A DNA stretch of 46,137 nucleotides from CAWVVV01 sp964629165 (GCA_964629165.1 CAZVQJ010000004.1:1-46137), one strand, 5' to 3'. Shown: positions 6,100-14,858, counted from the stretch's first letter. The notes: generated by a model from the letters alone, not told the origin. Made by a program: numbers and translations.

Positions 6100-8574
6100 C
6101 TATTCTTCCCGATAAGCGATCAGATCGGCAAGGCGATCAAACTGGGACGCCCAGTCGACCGCGCCCTCCATGCCGCCGACGAGAGCGTCGAACCTCCCCT
6201 GCTTCTGCGCTTTCAACTCCTCGATCCGGCTCTCCACTGTTCCCTGCGCGACGAGTCGGTAGACCATCACCCGCTGGGTCTGGCCGATCCGGTGCACACG
6301 GTCGATGGCCTGGGCTTCAACGGCGGGATTCCACCATGGATCCAGAAGAAATACGTAGTCGGCGGCGTGCAAGGTGATGCCCGTCCCTCCCGCTTTGAGA
6401 CTCACGAGGATCAGGCCCGGTCCTTCCCTTTCCTGAAATTCCCGCACCGGCACTGCGCGCTCCGCCGTGCGCCCGTCGAGCCGGAATCGGGGGACCGCGG
6501 GAAACCGGTCCTGCAGGATTTCATCCGCGCGGTCCAGAAACCGCACAAACTGGCTGAAGATGACTGCCTTTCGTCCCGAACCCAGCGCCGATTCGAGCCG
6601 GTCACAAAGCGTCAGGAGTTTTCCGCTCTGGGAGACATCATCCTGCCGCCATGGCAGAAGACCCGGATCACAACAGACCTGCCGAAGGCGCGTGAGCAGC
6701 GTGAACAATGGCATCGCCCGCGATCGCAGCGCATCCCGCGTATCCTCCCCGAGCTCGCGCTCACCCGATTCGACGAGACGGCGGTATTCTGCGACCTGCA
6801 CATCTGTCAGGGGGCACGGCAACACCGTCTCGATCTTCTCCGGTAGTTCATTCCCCACCTCCGCTTTCGTGCGCCGGAGAACAAACGGTGCCAGCTGGTG
6901 GCGGAGGCGTTCTGTCCCCTTGACTTCATCCTTCCCCATTTCCTCTTCGAACCGTCGACGCGTCCCGAGAAGACCCGGCATGAGGAAACGGAAGATGCTC
7001 CAGACATCGAGTTGGCGATTTTCGATCGGTGTCCCGGTCACGGCAAGGCGCCGCCGCGCGCGGATCGCCCAGCAGGCATGGGTTACCTTTGCATCCGGAT
7101 TCTTGATCACCTGGGCTTCATCGAGAATCGCATAGGAAAACTCCCGTTCGCCGAGTCGATCCCGATGGCGCCGGAGCTGCGTGTAACTGCTCAGCCAGAG
7201 GACGCCCTCTTCGCGCTCCTCGAACGCATTCCCCTTCCGGAGACGCCGGGTCCGCATCTCCGGAAAAAACCGCCGCGCTTCGGCCTCCCAGACGGGCAGA
7301 ACGCTCGCCGGGCAAACGACGAGCGCCGGACGCTCCCGCGTCACCGGGTCGCTCCATAGAAGGCTGAGGACCTGCAAGGTTTTCCCGAGACCCATTTCGT
7401 CCGCGAGGAGAGGATGGCATTGCGCCTCGTGCAGATACCGCAACCATTGGACGCCTGCCTCCTGATAGGGCCGCAGGACGCCGGGGACGGCCTCCGCTCG
7501 CGTGCCGACACCTGCTTCCAGTTCCTTCCTCCACGCTTCGAGATCGCGGCTCAACTCCACCGGTACGGCTGACTGGCCCTGCAGCGAAAAGAGCATATAG
7601 AACGGCAGCGCCCCCTCAAACCGCTCCTCTAGAAACGGCTGCCAATCCGCGATCCACGCCGCCTGCTTCCGGGAAACCCTTAGCATGCCAGCTTCCCCAT
7701 CCAGCAGTGTGCGGTCGGGCTGTCGCAACAACTGGCCAAGGAGTTCGTCACTGATGAGCTTTCCGCCGAGCCGGCCGGACCACTGGTATCGCATTCCGTG
7801 TCCATTGCGCGCCACATGCAGTCCCACTTCGACCGAGCGAACACCGCGGGAAAGGGCGTGCACCGAAGGATCCTGCGAAACGCAAAACCGTTGGCGCCAC
7901 CGTCCCAGCTCCTTGCGCAGAAAATCAGCAATCTGCGTCGGGTCCCGGAGAATATAGTCCCCACTGAAAGTGCGGTGGCCAAAGCCCGCCTTGCGTGCCT
8001 GCATCGTGAGCGCGATGAGCGATTCCCGTTCGCCAGGCGCCAGCTTGCGGCTCCTGAACGCATTTTCGCGCTTCTTTCCATCGCCTTCCCAATGCGCTTC
8101 CATTCTCAACCCGCGGGAGGTGGTGGACAGGGTGACGTGCAGAGGCCGCCCCGGTTCAACCGGTTTCTTTAGTTTCGGAGCAGGTTCCGAAACAACCGCG
8201 GTTGCCTGCGCACCGCTCTGGTCGGCGTCCTCCGAAAGCGCCTCCACCTCATCGGCCACCAGCTCTTCGATCTCGTAGAGTCCTGCCGCCGCCAATGCAC
8301 GCCCCAGCCCCTTGTCGCTCACCGAATGGCGGACAGCGAGCGTGGTCCCGGGCTTCCAGTCGAGGACGGCATAGACGTCCTCGTTCGATCGTCCTCCATA
8401 GACAATCGCATGATCTTCGGCGAGTTCGACCGAACGCACTTCTCCCTGCCGATAGATCTCCCGTGCGCGTTCCAGTTCAGCCTGCTTGAACTGTCGTTCC
8501 CATGGTTCCACCATCCGTTGAAACCAGTTTTCCAACGCCTGCGGAGAATACTTTCTCTGTGGTACCCGTATCAC
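6100..8574 (-). CDS. SNF2-family DEAD/H-box helicase
   Basis: An 824-residue Swi2/Snf2-type DNA translocase. The ATPase half holds the Walker A loop DEMGLGKT (392-399), DEAQ (485-488), then VTGTPIENR. The second RecA lobe has SLKAGGTGITL and DRVHRIGQT near the end, the classic Snf2 motif VI. The first ~350 residues are a variable N-terminal region with no cysteine pattern of a SWIM zinc finger. Bacterial members resemble RapA/HepA-type remodelers that act on RNA polymerase or DNA-bound proteins; the exact target is unknown. The upstream boundary is a 121-base gap with nothing recognisable. Confidence 0.92.
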   Translation of the reverse strand: MIRVPQRKYSPQALENWFQRMVEPWERQFKQAELERAREIYRQGEVRSVELAEDHAIVYGGRSNEDVYAVLDWKPGTTLAVRHSVSDKGLGRALAAAGLYEIEELVADEVEALSEDADQSGAQATAVVSEPAPKLKKPVEPGRPLHVTLSTTSRGLRMEAHWEGDGKKRENAFRSRKLAPGERESLIALTMQARKAGFGHRTFSGDYILRDPTQIADFLRKELGRWRQRFCVSQDPSVHALSRGVRSVEVGLHVARNGHGMRYQWSGRLGGKLISDELLGQLLRQPDRTLLDGEAGMLRVSRKQAAWIADWQPFLEERFEGALPFYMLFSLQGQSAVPVELSRDLEAWRKELEAGVGTRAEAVPGVLRPYQEAGVQWLRYLHEAQCHPLLADEMGLGKTLQVLSLLWSDPVTRERPALVVCPASVLPVWEAEARRFFPEMRTRRLRKGNAFEEREEGVLWLSSYTQLRRHRDRLGEREFSYAILDEAQVIKNPDAKVTHACWAIRARRRLAVTGTPIENRQLDVWSIFRFLMPGLLGTRRRFEEEMGKDEVKGTERLRHQLAPFVLRRTKAEVGNELPEKIETVLPCPLTDVQVAEYRRLVESGERELGEDTRDALRSRAMPLFTLLTRLRQVCCDPGLLPWRQDDVSQSGKLLTLCDRLESALGSGRKAVIFSQFVRFLDRADEILQDRFPAVPRFRLDGRTAERAVPVREFQEREGPGLILVSLKAGGTGITLHAADYVFLLDPWWNPAVEAQAIDRVHRIGQTQRVMVYRLVAQGTVESRIEELKAQKQGRFDALVGGMEGAVDWASQFDRLADLIAYREE

Positions 8575-8695
8575 GAAACAAAACCTCTACCATGTAGTGT
8601 GGCCTGTTTCGCGATCAAGCCCGAACGGCGAGCGTCGCCGGTTCCTGATCGGTGCTCGCTCCTTCGGTGGCGGGCATTCCCGCCCGGGTTGCCGT

Positions 8696-9541
8696 TCACC
8701 GCTCCTTCTCCGACTCGTCTTCGCCCTCGTCACCACCGCCGAACCAGTCCTGAACGGTATCTACGACCGTTTCGGCGGCACCCATCGATTCCTCTGGATC
8801 CTCGACGAGTCCCGTCGCGGCATCACCGAGGACTGGGACCATCTCCTCGATGACGGCTTCGAGAATCCGTTGCACGATGGCTTCGCCAAGGAGGCCGTTT
8901 TCTGTGCGCCCGATGTCGCTCAACCGCACCGTCCGCATCGAGAACGCCTCCTCCACGTCCTCAACCGAGATTTGCCCCCCTTCCAAAACGAATTCTTCGA
9001 TGACGTATTTTTTTCGATCTTCAGGCGGTCCGGGATCTTCTTCCCCGATGGCATCCGCTATGTTGTTCCGGATTTGGCGAAGATTCATGATCTCTTCCTC
9101 CGTCTCAAGCTGCACGACCGGGTCCCGCACATGCACCCGTTTGATCACGATGGTCTCGCTCAGGATGGAGCCCAGGCTTACCTCCAGCGTCGCCAATGGC
9201 ACACGCACCGCAAACGCTCCCTCGTAGCCCGGGGGATTGCCGATAACGAGGTCCTCTACGCGGCCACGCCCACTCCAGACGGAAACCTCCAACTGCCCGA
9301 TTTCAATCGGAGTCTTCGTCAACGCCGGGCCGTAGGTGGTGATTCCCTCGCGCACAGCGCTGTCAAATACTCGTCCGCCAAAGATAGCCATAATCAGGAG
9401 AAGAAGGGCAATGAGGACAACAACGCTTGAGAAGTTTTTCCCCCATGGTCCGAATGGGTGCACCCCGAGTCTACCGAACCGGCATCGACATGCAAACACG
9501 ACGGGGATGCTTCCCCCTTCAGGCTCGTCTTGCCACGACAT
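8696..9541 (-). CDS. AsmA/TamB-like membrane-anchored protein
   Basis: From the start at 9541 the protein has about 281 residues. A strong membrane helix (SSVVVLIALLLLIMAIFGG) near the N-terminus is followed by beta-rich sequence with the AsmA-type pattern: LTKTPIEIGQLEVSVWSGRGRVEDLVIGNP, then VPLATLEVSL and IVIKRVHVRDPVVQLE. Such proteins span the inner membrane and reach into the periplasm, acting in lipid transfer or outer-membrane assembly. The C-terminus is acidic. The start is uncertain: a GTG at 9463 would put the helix nearer the N-terminus, which looks more typical. It diverges from the thioesterase gene. Confidence 0.7.
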   Translation of the reverse strand: MSWQDEPEGGSIPVVFACRCRFGRLGVHPFGPWGKNFSSVVVLIALLLLIMAIFGGRVFDSAVREGITTYGPALTKTPIEIGQLEVSVWSGRGRVEDLVIGNPPGYEGAFAVRVPLATLEVSLGSILSETIVIKRVHVRDPVVQLETEEEIMNLRQIRNNIADAIGEEDPGPPEDRKKYVIEEFVLEGGQISVEDVEEAFSMRTVRLSDIGRTENGLLGEAIVQRILEAVIEEMVPVLGDAATGLVEDPEESMGAAETVVDTVQDWFGGGDEGEDESEKER

Positions 9542-9563
9542 CCCCTTGTCGCACACTCGTCCG

Positions 9564-10037
9564 ATGATGGAAACGTTCCGCGTGCGCAAGACGGTTGAAT
9601 TTGCGGAGACCGATGCCGCCGGGTTCCTCCATTTCAGCAATTACCTGCGTTACGTCGAAATTGCTGAAAGGGCGTTCTTCGAAAAACTGGCCCTGCCGCT
9701 CATCAGCGATTCGGCCGATCAACTGGCCGGATTTCCCCGGGTGCACGCGCAATGCGATTACCGCGCACCCCTGCATTTCGGAGACACCGTGGAGATCGTG
9801 CTCTGGCTCGACGAGGTCGGGACGCGGTCTCTGCATTTTGGATTCCGGCTCGAAATCCCCGGCGATCCTTCCCCGCGATGCGCCGCTGAAGGCACCATGG
9901 TGACCGTCTATTCCGTGCGCGATCGCGCCGCAAAAACGGTCGAGAGCCGCGCACTCCCCGCGCACTACCTTCAGAAGCTGCGTCCAGCCATCCGGGCAAC
10001 GCCTCCGCCCGCCAAGCCTTCCATTACGGGAAATTGA
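9564..10037 (+). CDS. Acyl-CoA thioesterase, hot-dog fold (YbgC/4-HBT type)
   Basis: A 157-residue hot-dog thioesterase. The motif ETDAAGFLHFSNYLRYVE places the catalytic-type Asp at residue 17, followed by the helix that packs the active site. It would cleave an acyl-CoA; relatives act on 1,4-dihydroxy-2-naphthoyl-CoA or on short acyl chains, and the sequence alone does not choose. Two adjacent ATGs (9564 and 9567) are possible starts. It points away from the AsmA-like gene and is followed by the exonuclease gene after 40 bases. Confidence 0.85.
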   Translation: MMETFRVRKTVEFAETDAAGFLHFSNYLRYVEIAERAFFEKLALPLISDSADQLAGFPRVHAQCDYRAPLHFGDTVEIVLWLDEVGTRSLHFGFRLEIPGDPSPRCAAEGTMVTVYSVRDRAAKTVESRALPAHYLQKLRPAIRATPPPAKPSITGN

Positions 10038-10077
10038 ATTGCCACCGGAGCAGGGCTGACACAGAGTCCGCCGATCC

Positions 10078-10737
10078 ATGGAAAAGGCTGAGAGTCCGCT
10101 TGTGAAACGTGAAGACCTGCTCAATCCGGATGTCGAGATCGCCGTTCAACGAGAGGCAGTCAATCAACTGCCCTTGGGGCGCTATGACGGCCCGATCGAG
10201 CTGGTGTCGTCCGGAAAGGCGCTGAGAGCGGTGCTCCCAAGGATCCGGAAAGAGACCGTGCTCGGTTTTGATACCGAGTCCCGGCCGGTTTTCCGCCGCG
10301 GCGACTCCTCCCACCCTTCCCTCCTTCAGTTGGCCGGAACCGAATGTGTCTGGCTCTTCCAGCTGCGCTACCTCGGAGACCTCGCGCCGCTCTTCGAAAT
10401 CCTTGGCGAAGCGAACCTGCTGAAGGTCGGGGTCGCGATCCGCGACGACATCCGCAAGTTGAACGACCTGCACGCGTTTGCCGCTCATGGCTTTATCGAA
10501 ATCTCGGAACTCACCCAGAAGGCCGGGATCGTGAATACCGGCCTGCGCAACCTCGTCGCCCTCTTCCTCGAGTTCCGCATTTCCAAGGGTGCCCAGGTCA
10601 CGAATTGGGCGCGGCGCGACCTCAGCAAGGCGCAGATCAATTACGCCGCGACGGACGCGTGGGTCAGTCGACAGTTGTATCTGAAGATTGTCGCGATGGA
10701 CCTGAGAGCGAAGAATGCAGCGTCATTGGCCAGCTGA
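10078..10737 (+). CDS. 3'-5' exonuclease, DEDD family (RNase D-like)
   Basis: A 219-residue single-domain exonuclease. GFDTES (Asp65, Glu67), an Asp pair at 123-124 (VAIRDDIRKLND) and YAATDAW (Tyr189, Asp193) supply the four acidic metal ligands and the Tyr of the DEDDy class. Members remove nucleotides from RNA or DNA 3' ends. There is no HRDC domain, unlike full RNase D, so the substrate is open. The last 74 bases overlap the end of the convergent pseudouridine synthase gene. Confidence 0.87.
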   Translation: MEKAESPLVKREDLLNPDVEIAVQREAVNQLPLGRYDGPIELVSSGKALRAVLPRIRKETVLGFDTESRPVFRRGDSSHPSLLQLAGTECVWLFQLRYLGDLAPLFEILGEANLLKVGVAIRDDIRKLNDLHAFAAHGFIEISELTQKAGIVNTGLRNLVALFLEFRISKGAQVTNWARRDLSKAQINYAATDAWVSRQLYLKIVAMDLRAKNAASLAS

Positions 10738-11455
10738 ATCGCGCACCGATTTCCGCGAGTTCAGGATCGAGAGGGGCCACGATCTCTCGGCGTGCCCCGT
10801 CCCGTGGATCGAAAAAGGCGATTGCACGCGCCTGCAGGAGTAGCCTTCGCACTCCGAAATGCAGGCGGAAATAGCGGTTCTGCCTTCCATCACCATAGAC
10901 CGTATCATTGATCAGCGGATGATCGATACCGCGAAGGTGCCGACGAATCTGGTGTTGCCGACCGGTTTCCGGACGCGCTTCCACCAAGGCAAAGCGTGCC
11001 TCCTCAAAAGCCCCCACCGGCTCCGGCCAGACGGCCCTCGACAATGTGCGGTACGCCGTCACAGCCTCCTGCATCCGGGTCCCGTCCACCTGCCGAAGGG
11101 ATCGCTCGATCCGCCCGTGCTCGTCCGGCCAACCGCGGACGATGGCCCAATACCGCTTCACCGTCGAAGACGCCGTGATGACGGGTGCCATCTCACTCGC
11201 GGCCTCCGATGAACGGGCGAAGAGCAAGACACCGGAGGTCGGACGGTCCAGGCGGTGTAGTGGATAAACCCGCCCGCCGCCGCGCTCCCGCAGGGCGAGC
11301 ATGACGGTGTAGCGGTCGCCCGAAAGCGCCGAAGGATGCGTAAAGATCCCGCTGGGCTTGTTCACCGCGATGAGGTCCTCGTCTTCGTACAAGATCCGGT
11401 CCTCCCAGTCGGCATCGGAAATGTAGGGGCGGTTCGTATCCATCAAAGTCGCCAT
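10664..11455 (-). CDS. RluA-family pseudouridine synthase (TruC-like)
   Basis: A 263-residue enzyme that isomerises uridine in RNA. LHRLDRPTSGVLLFA contains the catalytic Asp of the RluA family, RPETGRQHQIRRHL is the second conserved motif, and DTVYGDGRQNRYFR is typical of the TruC branch, which modifies U65 of tRNA. There is no S4 domain. The ATG at 11455 (MATLMDTNRPYI) was chosen; a longer frame begins at 11512 and another ATG lies 4 codons later. The 3' end overlaps the exonuclease gene by 74 bases on the opposite strand, and both ends encode plausible protein. Confidence 0.85.
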   Translation of the reverse strand: MATLMDTNRPYISDADWEDRILYEDEDLIAVNKPSGIFTHPSALSGDRYTVMLALRERGGGRVYPLHRLDRPTSGVLLFARSSEAASEMAPVITASSTVKRYWAIVRGWPDEHGRIERSLRQVDGTRMQEAVTAYRTLSRAVWPEPVGAFEEARFALVEARPETGRQHQIRRHLRGIDHPLINDTVYGDGRQNRYFRLHFGVRRLLLQARAIAFFDPRDGARREIVAPLDPELAEIGARFSWPMTLHSSLSGPSRQSSDTTVD

Positions 11456-11530
11456 CGTGCGCCATCGCGGTGGAAGGACAATGTCAGACAACCCCTCCAT
11501 ACGCTGCCTCACCCCGCTGACACGGGCCGG

Positions 11531-13405
11531 TCACCACCGATGCAATACGCGTAGCGACCCGTGCCGGCCAACCGCCGGGGTCCCGGGAAAATCTTCGAAA
11601 TCGTCATCGAGGAGATTATCGAAGACAAAATGAATCTCCGTCGGCAGCTCGGACCATGGGCGCCAGCGAACGGCCCCCGAGATCCGGATAGCCTCCCGAC
11701 CGCCTGTACGAAGCGGGTTTGTTTCCGCCATCCGGTATTCGCCCTCCGCCGCCAGTTCGATCTCGTCACGCGGCTTCCAGCTCATCCTTCCGGCAACCCG
11801 ATGTATTGGATAATTGAGAACGTAGAAGGAGCCCCCTGCACCGGACGATCCGTATTCCGCGTCCTTTTCGATCCACGCATAGGCGACGCGAACCTCGAAC
11901 TTCTCCAAAGTTCGCGCGATCTCCCATTCGGCCCCCCATTGATCCACTGCCACCGGATTCGCCTGACGGGCGTTGGGCGAGCCGGGGGCATAGGTCCAGT
12001 CGACGAGGTCCTCATCCTTGCGCCAGAAAAGCGAGCCCCCCACTCGCCACCCAGGACTTGTCCATCGGCCCCCGATTTCCACCACGTCTGTCACTTCCCG
12101 TTCGAGGTTCGGATTGCCGCCGAAGAGCCCGTCCGGATTCGATCGAAGCGCGGTGTACCCAGGGACCTGTGACGTTTCGGCGTAATCCGCGAACATGACG
12201 AAGTCGCCCGCGCCGGCCGGACGCACGCTTTCCCACCGCACGCGTGGGCTGACCCGGTCACTGTCCTCGTTCGTGCCCGCCATTCCAAGTCCCATCTCGA
12301 CCCGGTGAAGCCTTTGCGTCCCCCATTGAATGCGGACTCCCGCTGACAGGTTGAGGTAGTTCCTCTTGGTAAAGTCGTTCCCGCTCGCCGGGTCACCGCT
12401 TGTCAGGCTGGTGCTATCGACGAGTTCGTCGCGCAACCAGACTCCGCGATAGAGAAGAGAAGTCCTCTCACTGAACACATGCTCGCCTTCGCCCCCTAGG
12501 GCCCATGCACGTGTGCGATGCTGATAGAGAAGATCGGGAAAGCGAAAGCGGTCGAACTTGTAGTCGTCGTCCACCTGGCGATAGCCCACGGCCACGCTCC
12601 ACCGACTTTCATTGCCGTATCGCTGGTGATGGTTCACCCCCGCCAGGAGCGTCTGGTAATCATCCGTCTCGAGAGGCGTTTCCACAAACGCACCTCCTGT
12701 ATACATCCGGGGCCAGCCGTAAAACTTGTCGAGATATCCCAGCACAAAGTCTGTCTGCGAACGCTCCGCTCGATGCTGGAGCCGCGCGGCCCCCCGCCAA
12801 ACTTCAAAATCCCCATGGTCGATCGTCCCGTCACCCTGACTGTGGCTGAGGCCGAAATCCGCCGCCCACCCGTTCTGACCATGCATGCGCATTCCTTGAT
12901 AAAGGCTCGCATAAGCCATCGCATCGCTTCCCAGCCCCGCGATCATCTCGCCCACTGGACGCACTGGCGCCCAACCGTAATGCAATGTCGCTACATTGGC
13001 GTTGAAACCGCGTCGGGCATTTTCGGACCCGGTGAGCAACCGCGGGGCCCCCAGCATCTGCGACGGGAACGGCACCTCCGCCGTATAGTGCCCGGTTTGC
13101 GCGTCAAAGAGTGGCAGCGCCCCCACCGTCACCCCCGTTTGCTCAAAGGTCGAACCGCGGACCGTGATGTCGGCTTGAAGTTCTCCGTAGCCCCGGCGCT
13201 GCAAATCCACCCCGGGTGCATACCGCAGCTGCGTCACCGGCGTCGCCAAGCCGATTGCCGGTTCATCACTCATTCCCAGGGACGATACCACCGTCAACGG
13301 ATCCAGTTCAATCGACTCCTCCTGCGCGACAGCGGTAAGGGCAAGGACAGCCAGCCCAAGCGCCAACGCGCCACCCCCCGGATGCGAAAACGAAATTCGA
13401 GACAT
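11531..13405 (-). CDS. TonB-dependent outer-membrane receptor
   Basis: A 624-residue receptor. Residues 1-27 form a signal peptide (LALGLAVLALTAVAQ), then a possible TonB box (ELDPLTVVSS), a plug domain containing the ADITVRGSTFEQTGV stretch, and a beta barrel of alternating aromatic strands that ends in Trp, as such barrels must. The size and plug resemble BtuB/FepA-type receptors, but the ligand is unknown. No cobalamin riboswitch pattern or Fur-like box is evident upstream. It has no neighbouring ABC transporter and would rely on an ExbB/ExbD-TonB system, possibly the pair at 1.4-2.4 kb. Confidence 0.88.
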   Translation of the reverse strand: MSRISFSHPGGGALALGLAVLALTAVAQEESIELDPLTVVSSLGMSDEPAIGLATPVTQLRYAPGVDLQRRGYGELQADITVRGSTFEQTGVTVGALPLFDAQTGHYTAEVPFPSQMLGAPRLLTGSENARRGFNANVATLHYGWAPVRPVGEMIAGLGSDAMAYASLYQGMRMHGQNGWAADFGLSHSQGDGTIDHGDFEVWRGAARLQHRAERSQTDFVLGYLDKFYGWPRMYTGGAFVETPLETDDYQTLLAGVNHHQRYGNESRWSVAVGYRQVDDDYKFDRFRFPDLLYQHRTRAWALGGEGEHVFSERTSLLYRGVWLRDELVDSTSLTSGDPASGNDFTKRNYLNLSAGVRIQWGTQRLHRVEMGLGMAGTNEDSDRVSPRVRWESVRPAGAGDFVMFADYAETSQVPGYTALRSNPDGLFGGNPNLEREVTDVVEIGGRWTSPGWRVGGSLFWRKDEDLVDWTYAPGSPNARQANPVAVDQWGAEWEIARTLEKFEVRVAYAWIEKDAEYGSSGAGGSFYVLNYPIHRVAGRMSWKPRDEIELAAEGEYRMAETNPLRTGGREAIRISGAVRWRPWSELPTEIHFVFDNLLDDDFEDFPGTPAVGRHGSLRVLHRW

Positions 13406-13449
13406 GTTGCAACGCCTTGCAAGTTCGGTCGCAGGAGCGCAAGCCCTTT

Positions 13450-13477
13450 GTTAACCGATCATACATAACCCGTTAAC
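13450..13477. promoter_or_regulatory. Paired GTTAAC palindromes before the TonB receptor gene
   Basis: GTTAAC occurs at 13450-13455 and again at 13472-13477, 22 bases apart, or two DNA turns. The sites lie 45-72 bases upstream of the receptor start, where a dimeric regulator could bind. The match may be chance, since each site is only 6 bases. Confidence 0.25.
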
Positions 13478-13506
13478 ACCATGCCTGCGACGGCCTCCAC
13501 TCCCGA

Positions 13507-13545
13507 TTGACGAATCCTCCCTAACGCTTGCATGTTAGAACATGC
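13507..13545 (+). promoter_or_regulatory. Candidate promoter with a palindrome over the start codon
   Basis: TTGACG (13507-13512) resembles a -35 box. An 18-base spacer leads to CATGTT (13531-13536), a weak -10. The 16-base element GCATGTT-AG-AACATGC (13530-13545) has perfect 7-base arms and covers both the -10 and the ATG at 13542. If the promoter is real, transcription would begin at about the ATG, giving a leaderless message that a repressor on the palindrome could block. Confidence 0.35.
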
Positions 13546-13637
13546 CTTTTCGCCTGACGCCCCAGGAACGCCGCACCCTCAACCTGCTCCTCCTCATCTG
13601 TGCACTTGCCCTCCTGAGCTATTGGGTGCTCGGGTAA
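13542..13637 (+). CDS. 31-residue single-helix membrane peptide
   Basis: The frame MPFRLTPQERRTLNLLLL followed by a hydrophobic run to YWVLG and a stop encodes 31 residues. A basic, polar N-terminus (RLTPQERRT) and about 17 hydrophobic residues make a textbook single membrane helix with the N-terminus inside. The LTPQERR-plus-helix pattern recalls the N-terminal anchor of ComEA-like helix-hairpin-helix proteins, but here the frame stops right after the helix, so it may be a remnant or a true small protein. It lies 114 bases before the DAHP synthase start on the same strand. The promoter-like palindrome at its start supports expression. Confidence 0.5.
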   Translation: MPFRLTPQERRTLNLLLLICALALLSYWVLG

Positions 13638-13751
13638 ACCGCGCGCGGCCGGGGCGCCCCAGCCGTGACCGGACGCTCTCCGGGGAAATGCCTTGCAGGG
13701 GCTGCCCGAGGAGGCAATTTTCTGCACTTTTGTTCCAACCGGTTTTTTCTT

Positions 13752-14825
13752 GTGACTCCACAGCGCCAAGTTTCCGACATCAACGTGACCGATTCTGCGG
13801 TACTTCCGGCTCCGGAATACCTCTGTCGCGAAATCCAGCGGCCCGATGCGACGGCCGACTTTGTCGCCGAGTCTCGCGACCGGCTGGACCGGATCATCTT
13901 TGGGGATGATCGGCGGCTTGTTGTCGTCGTCGGGCCGTGCTCGATCCACGACACCGACGCCGGATTGGAATACGCACGCCGCCTGCAGCGCCTCGTGCCC
14001 GAGCTACGGGATCGCCTCGAAATTGTCATGCGGGTCTACTTTGAAAAACCCCGCACAACGGTTGGTTGGAAGGGGCTCATCATGGATCCGAATCTCGATG
14101 CGACCTGTGACATCCCCACGGGCCTGAAGCGAGCCCGCCAGTTCCTGCGCGACGTGCTCGACCTCGGGCTCCCCACCGCGACGGAATTCCTCGATCCAAT
14201 CACGCCGCAGTACATTGCCGACCTCGTTTGCTGGTCGGCGATCGGCGCGCGCACAACGGAGTCCCAGACCCACCGACAGATGGCGAGTGGCCTTTCCATG
14301 CCCGTTGGTTTCAAGAACGGGACCTGCGGAGATCTCGGGGTGGTAGTCAATGCGATCCGCGCGGCGAGGGCTCCGCAGACTTTTCTCGGGATCAGTCATC
14401 AAGGGCTCGCCAGTGCCGTGACGACCCGGGGCAATCCGACCTGCCACATGATTCTGCGAGGCGGTCGCGAGGGACCGAATTACGACGAAGACTCGGTCGA
14501 ACGCGCGGCGGACGTGCTGCGGGGAGCCGGTCTCAGCCCGGCGATCATGGTGGACTGCAGCCACGATAACAGTGGAAAGGACCCCGCCGCCTCCCGCGCT
14601 GTCTTCGCGGATGTCATGGCGCAGACACTCCTGGAGAAATCTCCCGTCATCGGTGTGATGCTCGAAAGCAACCTTGTCGGTGGCAGCCAGGCGTTTCCCC
14701 AGCCTCTGGACCAGCTCACCCGCGGACAATCCATCACCGATCCCTGCCTCAGCTGGGAAGATACGGAAGCCGCCTTGCGCGAGGCCTACGCCGCGATTGC
14801 TCCGCGCTTCGGGGCCTCCCGTTAG
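13752..14825 (+). CDS. 3-deoxy-7-phosphoheptulonate (DAHP) synthase, class I
   Basis: A 357-residue enzyme that joins phosphoenolpyruvate and erythrose-4-phosphate, the first step of the shikimate pathway. Residues near the N-terminus hold VVGPCSIHD. MRVYFEKPRTTVGWKG, SQTHRQMASGLSMPVGFKNGT (split over two motifs), GISHQG and VDCSHDNSGKD are all family signatures that bind substrate and metal. This is the AroF/G/H type. The GTG at 13752 gives the usual ~350 residues; a longer frame from 13665 adds an unlike leader. Which feedback amino acid controls it cannot be read from the sequence. It is followed by two overlapping hairpins. Confidence 0.92.
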   Translation: MTPQRQVSDINVTDSAVLPAPEYLCREIQRPDATADFVAESRDRLDRIIFGDDRRLVVVVGPCSIHDTDAGLEYARRLQRLVPELRDRLEIVMRVYFEKPRTTVGWKGLIMDPNLDATCDIPTGLKRARQFLRDVLDLGLPTATEFLDPITPQYIADLVCWSAIGARTTESQTHRQMASGLSMPVGFKNGTCGDLGVVVNAIRAARAPQTFLGISHQGLASAVTTRGNPTCHMILRGGREGPNYDEDSVERAADVLRGAGLSPAIMVDCSHDNSGKDPAASRAVFADVMAQTLLEKSPVIGVMLESNLVGGSQAFPQPLDQLTRGQSITDPCLSWEDTEAALREAYAAIAPRFGASR

Positions 14826-14830
14826 TCCCC

Positions 14831-14858
14831 TATGCGGAAGCTTCCGCCGCTCCGCATA
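14831..14858 (+). terminator. Overlapping hairpins after the DAHP synthase gene
   Basis: TATGCGGA (14831-14838) pairs perfectly with TCCGCATA (14851-14858). Within the same stretch, GCGGAAGCTTCCGC (14834-14847) is a perfect 14-base palindrome, so two folds exclude each other. It starts 5 bases after the stop codon. No T-run follows, so it may stabilise the RNA end or act with Rho rather than be an intrinsic terminator. Confidence 0.35.

Noticed and set aside
5304..6377. 357-residue plus-strand frame over the nucleotidyltransferase
   Set aside because: It is antisense to a well-supported gene and has no recognisable motif.
5902..6846. 314-residue plus-strand frame across the SNF2 helicase
   Set aside because: It is the antisense shadow of the helicase end. 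Its composition is random-like and no motif is visible.
13406..13541. Cobalamin riboswitch or Fur box before the TonB receptor
   Set aside because: I looked for the expected conserved blocks and AT-rich dyads but saw none in the 136-base gap.
13665..13751. Extended N-terminus of DAHP synthase
   Set aside because: The extra 29 residues do not resemble the family, while the GTG at 13752 gives the usual length.
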